The notes under the pieces: generated by a model
Seen by the model: the letters and a program-made list of their open reading frames with translations, nothing else
Databases searched by the model: none
What the model was told of the DNA's origin: nothing
Assembly (NCBI RefSeq): GCF_036867415.1
Contig: NZ_JBAJHU010000005.1
Span: 62,001-126,000, forward strand
Direction of reading: 5' to 3'
Length of the DNA stretch: 64,000 bases
Origin: Rossellomorea sp036867415
Lineage (GTDB): Bacteria > Bacillota > Bacilli > Bacillales > Bacillaceae_B
Translations under genes and position numbers: made by a program
Shown here: piece after piece, positions 60,943 to 64,000 of the stretch
Position numbering within the stretch: position 1 is the stretch's first letter
How the letters are laid out: every line of letters starts with the position of its first letter

Positions 60943-61824
60943 GTGGACATCGATGGGGTATTTTCTGGCGGAGGGATCAAAGGGCTCGCCTTGATAGGTG
61001 CTTATCAGGCAATTGAAGAAAAAGGGCTGCGGTTTAAGCGTGTGGCCGGTACAAGTGCCGGCGCCATAGTGGCGGCATTCATCGCTGCGGGCTACACGAG
61101 CAGTGAATTGAAATCGATCATGGAAGAAATGAATATCAAGAAGCTGCTGGATTCAAACTCCTTGATCCCGATTCCTTTCATTAAATGGTTCAGGATCTAT
61201 TATCGGTTAGGGATGTACAAAGGTGCAGCTCTCGAAAATTGGATTGAGGGAAAACTTAAAGCAAGGGGGATATATACCTTTGCAGACCTTCCTGAAAAGT
61301 CGCTGAGAGTCATCGCATCGGATTTATCGAACGGCAGGCTGCTTGTTTTGCCAGATGACTTAGAAAAATATGGAATATCCCCTGAAACATTTCCGGTTGC
61401 CCGTGCCATCAGAATGAGTGCAAGTCTTCCCTATTTTTTTGAACCTGTGAAATTACGTTCGCTTGAAGGAGTCAGTCTAGTAGCAGATGGAGGGATACTC
61501 AGTAACTTCCCTATGTGGTTGTTTGACAGAGAAAACATTAAAAAAGTCCGTCCTGTTATAGGGGTGAAATTGAGTCATAACTTAATTGAACGCCCCAAGC
61601 ATAAAGTAGATAACGCCATCGAATTATACACCGCTCTCTTTCAGACGATGAAAGATGCGCACGATTCCAGATATATTTCCAGAAAGCATGCTAAAAACAT
61701 CATCTTCATACCGACTGAAGGTGTTCTGACAACAGAATTTGAACTGTCTAAAGAAAAAAAGAGTGAATTGATTCAAATGGGGAAATTTCAGGGAGAAACT
61801 TTTCTGCAAAAATGGACGTACTAA
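60943..61824 (+). CDS. yqhO: Patatin-like phospholipase YqhO
   Basis: A 293-residue serine lipase-fold protein. Oxyanion loop GVFSGGGIKGLA (residues ~5-16), nucleophile GTSAGA (~37-42) and catalytic Asp in VADGGILSNFP are intact, so acyl hydrolase activity on membrane lipids is expected. GTG 60943 with GAGGGAG 8 nt upstream is chosen; a GTG at 60934 overlaps that site. It follows the repeat array. Confidence 0.9.
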   Translation: MDIDGVFSGGGIKGLALIGAYQAIEEKGLRFKRVAGTSAGAIVAAFIAAGYTSSELKSIMEEMNIKKLLDSNSLIPIPFIKWFRIYYRLGMYKGAALENWIEGKLKARGIYTFADLPEKSLRVIASDLSNGRLLVLPDDLEKYGISPETFPVARAIRMSASLPYFFEPVKLRSLEGVSLVADGGILSNFPMWLFDRENIKKVRPVIGVKLSHNLIERPKHKVDNAIELYTALFQTMKDAHDSRYISRKHAKNIIFIPTEGVLTTEFELSKEKKSELIQMGKFQGETFLQKWTY

Positions 61825-61835
61825 GATAATAAAAA

Positions 61836-61880
61836 AAACAATCGGGCCACCTTAAAACGATGCCCGATTGTTTTTTTTAT
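61836..61880. terminator. Bidirectional terminator between yqhO and yqhP
   Basis: CAATCGGGC (61839-61847) pairs with GCCCGATTG (61862-61870), flanked by A8 and T8 runs. Its right arm overlaps the last codons of yqhP. Confidence 0.9.
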
Positions 61881-62223
61881 TTTTCTTTCCTTCAATAACC
61901 GTTAAATTTGCATTGGATTTTTTTCGGGTGGAGCGCTTTTTTGACAGTGGAGAGACAGTGGATTTCTGTGTCTTGACAGTCGATTTTTTCTTTAATCTCT
62001 TTTTGGATTGTTTGGCTGCTTTAAGAAACGCTCTCTGGTCATTGCTTCCAGCGCCGTTTCTATGGCTGAACCATCGACGGTAAATAAAGAAAATGATGCC
62101 GATAACGGCGGCAGTGACAAGTATGTTGCGAAGAAGTCCAAGCGGATTTCCTATTAGCCAAGATCCCAAGCCTACGAATGCTAAAACGATCAAAGTGAAA
62201 ACCATGATATTGCGAGCGTTCAA
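61852..62223 (-). CDS. yqhP: YqhP-like small membrane protein with basic tail
   Basis: A 123-residue protein with two membrane helices (residues ~5-22 and ~30-47) and a very basic C-terminal tail (KKRLKKKSTVKTQKSTVSPL and more Lys/Arg), which may bind nucleic acid or acidic lipid. It corresponds to yqhP by place and shape. TTG at 62223 fits AGGAGGT spacing; TTG 62226 or GTG 62232 are alternatives. Function unknown. Confidence 0.75.
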   Translation of the reverse strand: MNARNIMVFTLIVLAFVGLGSWLIGNPLGLLRNILVTAAVIGIIFFIYRRWFSHRNGAGSNDQRAFLKAAKQSKKRLKKKSTVKTQKSTVSPLSKKRSTRKKSNANLTVIEGKKNKKNNRASF

Positions 62224-62548
62224 CAAAGCCACCTCCTAACGATTCAATCAGTCTTAAAACTATATATGATTATTTTAGACAATTGGGATTCATTTTAATC
62301 GTGAATTGAATAGATTTTAATGGGGTGAAGGTTTTTTATGGGTATAGTAAACATATTCACTTAAACATATTTCACTAAACCTTCCAAAAGGAACATTTAA
62401 ATTTATTTTCCTTACTTTGTATATTACTAAAAATTCTCAAAAAGAGCCAGACTGCGGGATCAAAATTCATGAAATGAATTTATTAATAAAAGGAATTATA
62501 TGCAAGTGTTTGATCGAACTGGACATACTATGAACGGAGGTGTTCAAG
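62224..62548. other. Intergenic region yqhP-yqhR
   Basis: A 325-bp AT-rich gap. yqhQ, which separates yqhP and yqhR in B. subtilis, is not present. Close to yqhR, TGCAAG (62501-62506), 17 bp, and CATACTA (62524-62530) resemble a forespore sigma-F/G promoter, though only ~12 nt before the ribosome site. Confidence 0.4.
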
Positions 62549-63109
62549 ATGTCCGAACAGAAAAGACATAATGAAAAAAAGGAAAAAGGTGACCAGAGCG
62601 ACCCCGCACTTGAACAGAATCAAAGCGAGAAGCCGATGTCATTCGTTATGATGGTGATGCTTACCGGATTTATCGGCGGCTTATTATGGACCGCGATCGC
62701 ATATCTTTGTTATTATTTTTCCTTTACGAAAATAGAACCTAATATCATTTTCGAACCTTGGGCAGTGGGGGATTGGTCAGACCGCTGGATTGGTATTGCC
62801 CTCTCAATATTGGCATATGGAATCATTTCCATCGGGGTCGCACTCGTCTATTATGCGGTCTTAAGGAAATTAAAGTCGATGTGGGTAGGGGCGGGTTATG
62901 GTGTCTTGTTATTTTTAGTTGTATTCATATTGTTGAAGCCATTATTTCCAAGTATGAAATCCTTGACAGCCATCGATTACCATACGTTGATCACAACATT
63001 ATGCATCTATGTTTTGTATGGTGTCTTCATCGGTTATTCCATCTCTTACGAAGAAAATGAACTCAGACATCAGGAACAGAAAGAAAAGTCCGGGGAAGTT
63101 GTTCCTTGA
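62549..63109 (+). CDS. yqhR: YqhR family membrane protein
   Basis: A 186-residue protein with a charged N-terminal tail (residues 1-32), then four membrane helices (about 35-60, 80-105, 115-135, 145-165) and a charged end. It matches YqhR, upstream of aroQ in B. subtilis. ATG 62549 has CGGAGG 9 nt upstream; a GTG at 62540 is too close. Function unknown. Confidence 0.87.
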   Translation: MSEQKRHNEKKEKGDQSDPALEQNQSEKPMSFVMMVMLTGFIGGLLWTAIAYLCYYFSFTKIEPNIIFEPWAVGDWSDRWIGIALSILAYGIISIGVALVYYAVLRKLKSMWVGAGYGVLLFLVVFILLKPLFPSMKSLTAIDYHTLITTLCIYVLYGVFIGYSISYEENELRHQEQKEKSGEVVP

Positions 63110-63200
63110 CCGCCTTGTTATCAGATAATTTAGTAGTTATAGGTAAATGGTTTATGTTAGAATGTTCATGTTGAACATTCTATTTTTTTAGGGGTTAAAT

Positions 63201-63647
63201 ATGAAAAAAATATTATTATTAAACGGTCCGAATTTAAACAGATTAGGAAAGCGTGAACCTGAAATTTATGGTCACACCACCCTTAAGGAATTGGAAACAA
63301 AACTGAAGGAAAAAGCAGAAGGAAAAGGCTATCAGTTACTCTCGGCTCAATCGAATCATGAGGGGGAGTTAATTGATCATATCCATAAAGCTGAGGACGA
63401 GGGGTATGAAGGTATCATCCTGAATCCGGGTGCATACACCCATTACTCCTATGCTTTAAGAGATGGAGTCGCCTCCGTATCAGTTCCCGTTGTTGAGATT
63501 CATATCTCGAATATTCATCAGCGTGAAAGTTTCAGGCACCATTCCGTCATTGCAGCGGAAACAATAGGTCAAATCGTCGGAATGGGACTTTACGGGTATG
63601 AACTGGCCATGGATGCAATCATTAATTACATACAAGGGAGAGTGTAA
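63201..63647 (+). CDS. aroQ: 3-dehydroquinate dehydratase, type II
   Basis: A 148-residue dodecameric-type dehydroquinase of the shikimate pathway. The start LLNGPNLNRLGKREPEIYG, catalytic loop residues Arg and Tyr (same stretch), NPGAYTHYSYALRD and the substrate site VEIHISNIHQRESFRHHSV are present. Together with aroK at 48.3 kb this gives two shikimate-pathway genes in the window. It precedes papA by 4 bp. Confidence 0.96.
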   Translation: MKKILLLNGPNLNRLGKREPEIYGHTTLKELETKLKEKAEGKGYQLLSAQSNHEGELIDHIHKAEDEGYEGIILNPGAYTHYSYALRDGVASVSVPVVEIHISNIHQRESFRHHSVIAAETIGQIVGMGLYGYELAMDAIINYIQGRV

Positions 63648-63651
63648 GGGG

Positions 63652-64000
63652 ATGAAGATCGAACGATTACGCAATACGTTTTCTGAAAGCGGTATAGATG
63701 GGATGTTGATTACAAGCACGTACAACCGTCGTTATATGACAAATTTCACTGGTTCTGCAGGTGTCGTCCTTATATCACAGGATAAGGCATTGTTCATCAC
63801 CGATTTCCGGTATACTGAGCAGGCGGCTGAGCAGGCAGCGGAGTATGAAATTGTCCAGCATACCGGTCCCATTCAGGAAGAAGTCGCAAAGCGGATACAG
63901 GAATTAGGAATAAAAAAGCTTGGTTTTGAAAAAAATTACATGACATACAGTGGGTTTGAAAGCTATCAGAAGGTATTGGATGCAGAACTAGTGCCTGTGG
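63652..64000 (+). CDS. papA: Xaa-Pro aminopeptidase (M24B), partial
   Basis: The first 116 residues of an M24B peptidase (creatinase N-terminal domain): MKIERLRNTFSESGIDGMLI, YMTNFTGSAGVVLIS, LFITDFRYTEQAAEQA. The catalytic pita-bread domain lies beyond the window. In B. subtilis papA (yqhT) follows yqhS (aroQ) and precedes efp. GGGG-type RBS directly before the ATG. Confidence 0.92.
   Translation, partial: MKIERLRNTFSESGIDGMLITSTYNRRYMTNFTGSAGVVLISQDKALFITDFRYTEQAAEQAAEYEIVQHTGPIQEEVAKRIQELGIKKLGFEKNYMTYSGFESYQKVLDAELVPV

Overview
The window is chromosomal DNA of a spore-forming, naturally competence-equipped member of the Bacillaceae (Bacillus or a close marine/soil relative such as Rossellomorea; the genus is inference). 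The evidence is near-continuous gene-order conservation with the B. subtilis yqf-yqg-yqh segment (cshB, nfo, zur, ispG, sodA, pbpA, pst, glcK, ltaS, comG, gcv, lipM, yqhO, aroQ), the low-to-moderate GC, strong AGGAGG-type ribosome binding sites, and a GerA-family germination protein. Most of the window is an ordinary core backbone.

Layout. 1-9.5 kb: vrrA/yqfQ end, DEAD-box helicase cshB, endonuclease IV, a Zur-controlled zinc uptake operon (znuC-znuB-zur), a HAD nucleotidase, ispG, a LysM protein and an MFS exporter. 9.5-22 kb: DUF1189 protein, Na/Pi cotransporter, superoxide dismutase, a second MFS protein, penicillin-binding protein 2A, and a full high-affinity phosphate system (pstS-C-A-B-phoU) behind a textbook four-repeat PhoP box. 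22-28 kb: two small membrane-anchored proteins, then a four-gene operon (DUF4912 protein; degenerate GH57 domain fused to a GT4 glycosyltransferase; sugar nucleotidyltransferase with a phosphomannomutase-like tail; unrecognised protein). This is the accessory-looking part of the window and the best candidate for an undescribed system. 28-43 kb: rpmG, 5-FTHF cyclo-ligase, DUF92 protein, rhomboid protease GluP, a SpoVAF-like germination protein with a divergent unknown gene, glucokinase, lipoteichoic acid synthase, LysM-peptidase, small yqg genes and an MgsR/Spx-like regulator. 43-49 kb: palindromic repeats, tRNA-Gln, a small secreted WGxxGxxG protein inserted between two copies of a comG-promoter-like sequence, and the comGA-GG DNA-uptake pseudopilus operon followed by aroK. 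49-57 kb: SNF2 helicase and yqhG, then the glycine cleavage genes gcvT-PA-PB behind a tandem glycine riboswitch, rhodanese yqhL and octanoyltransferase lipM. 57-64 kb: a class II (B12-dependent) ribonucleotide reductase with two NrdR boxes, sitting where B. subtilis has mntR, a 120-bp palindromic repeat array, yqhO, yqhP, yqhR, aroQ and the start of papA; yqhQ is not seen at its usual place.

How the genes connect. Several metal and nutrient circuits are visible with their operators: Zn (Zur box), phosphate (PhoP box), deoxynucleotides (NrdR boxes) and glycine (riboswitch). Glycine cleavage and LipM are functionally linked because the H protein is the entry point for octanoyl/lipoyl groups. 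Envelope work (PbpA, LtaS, LysM peptidase, GT4 operon) is scattered through the middle. Three arrays or single copies of one ~120-bp palindromic repeat family occupy intergenic gaps, one copy nested inside a different repeat.
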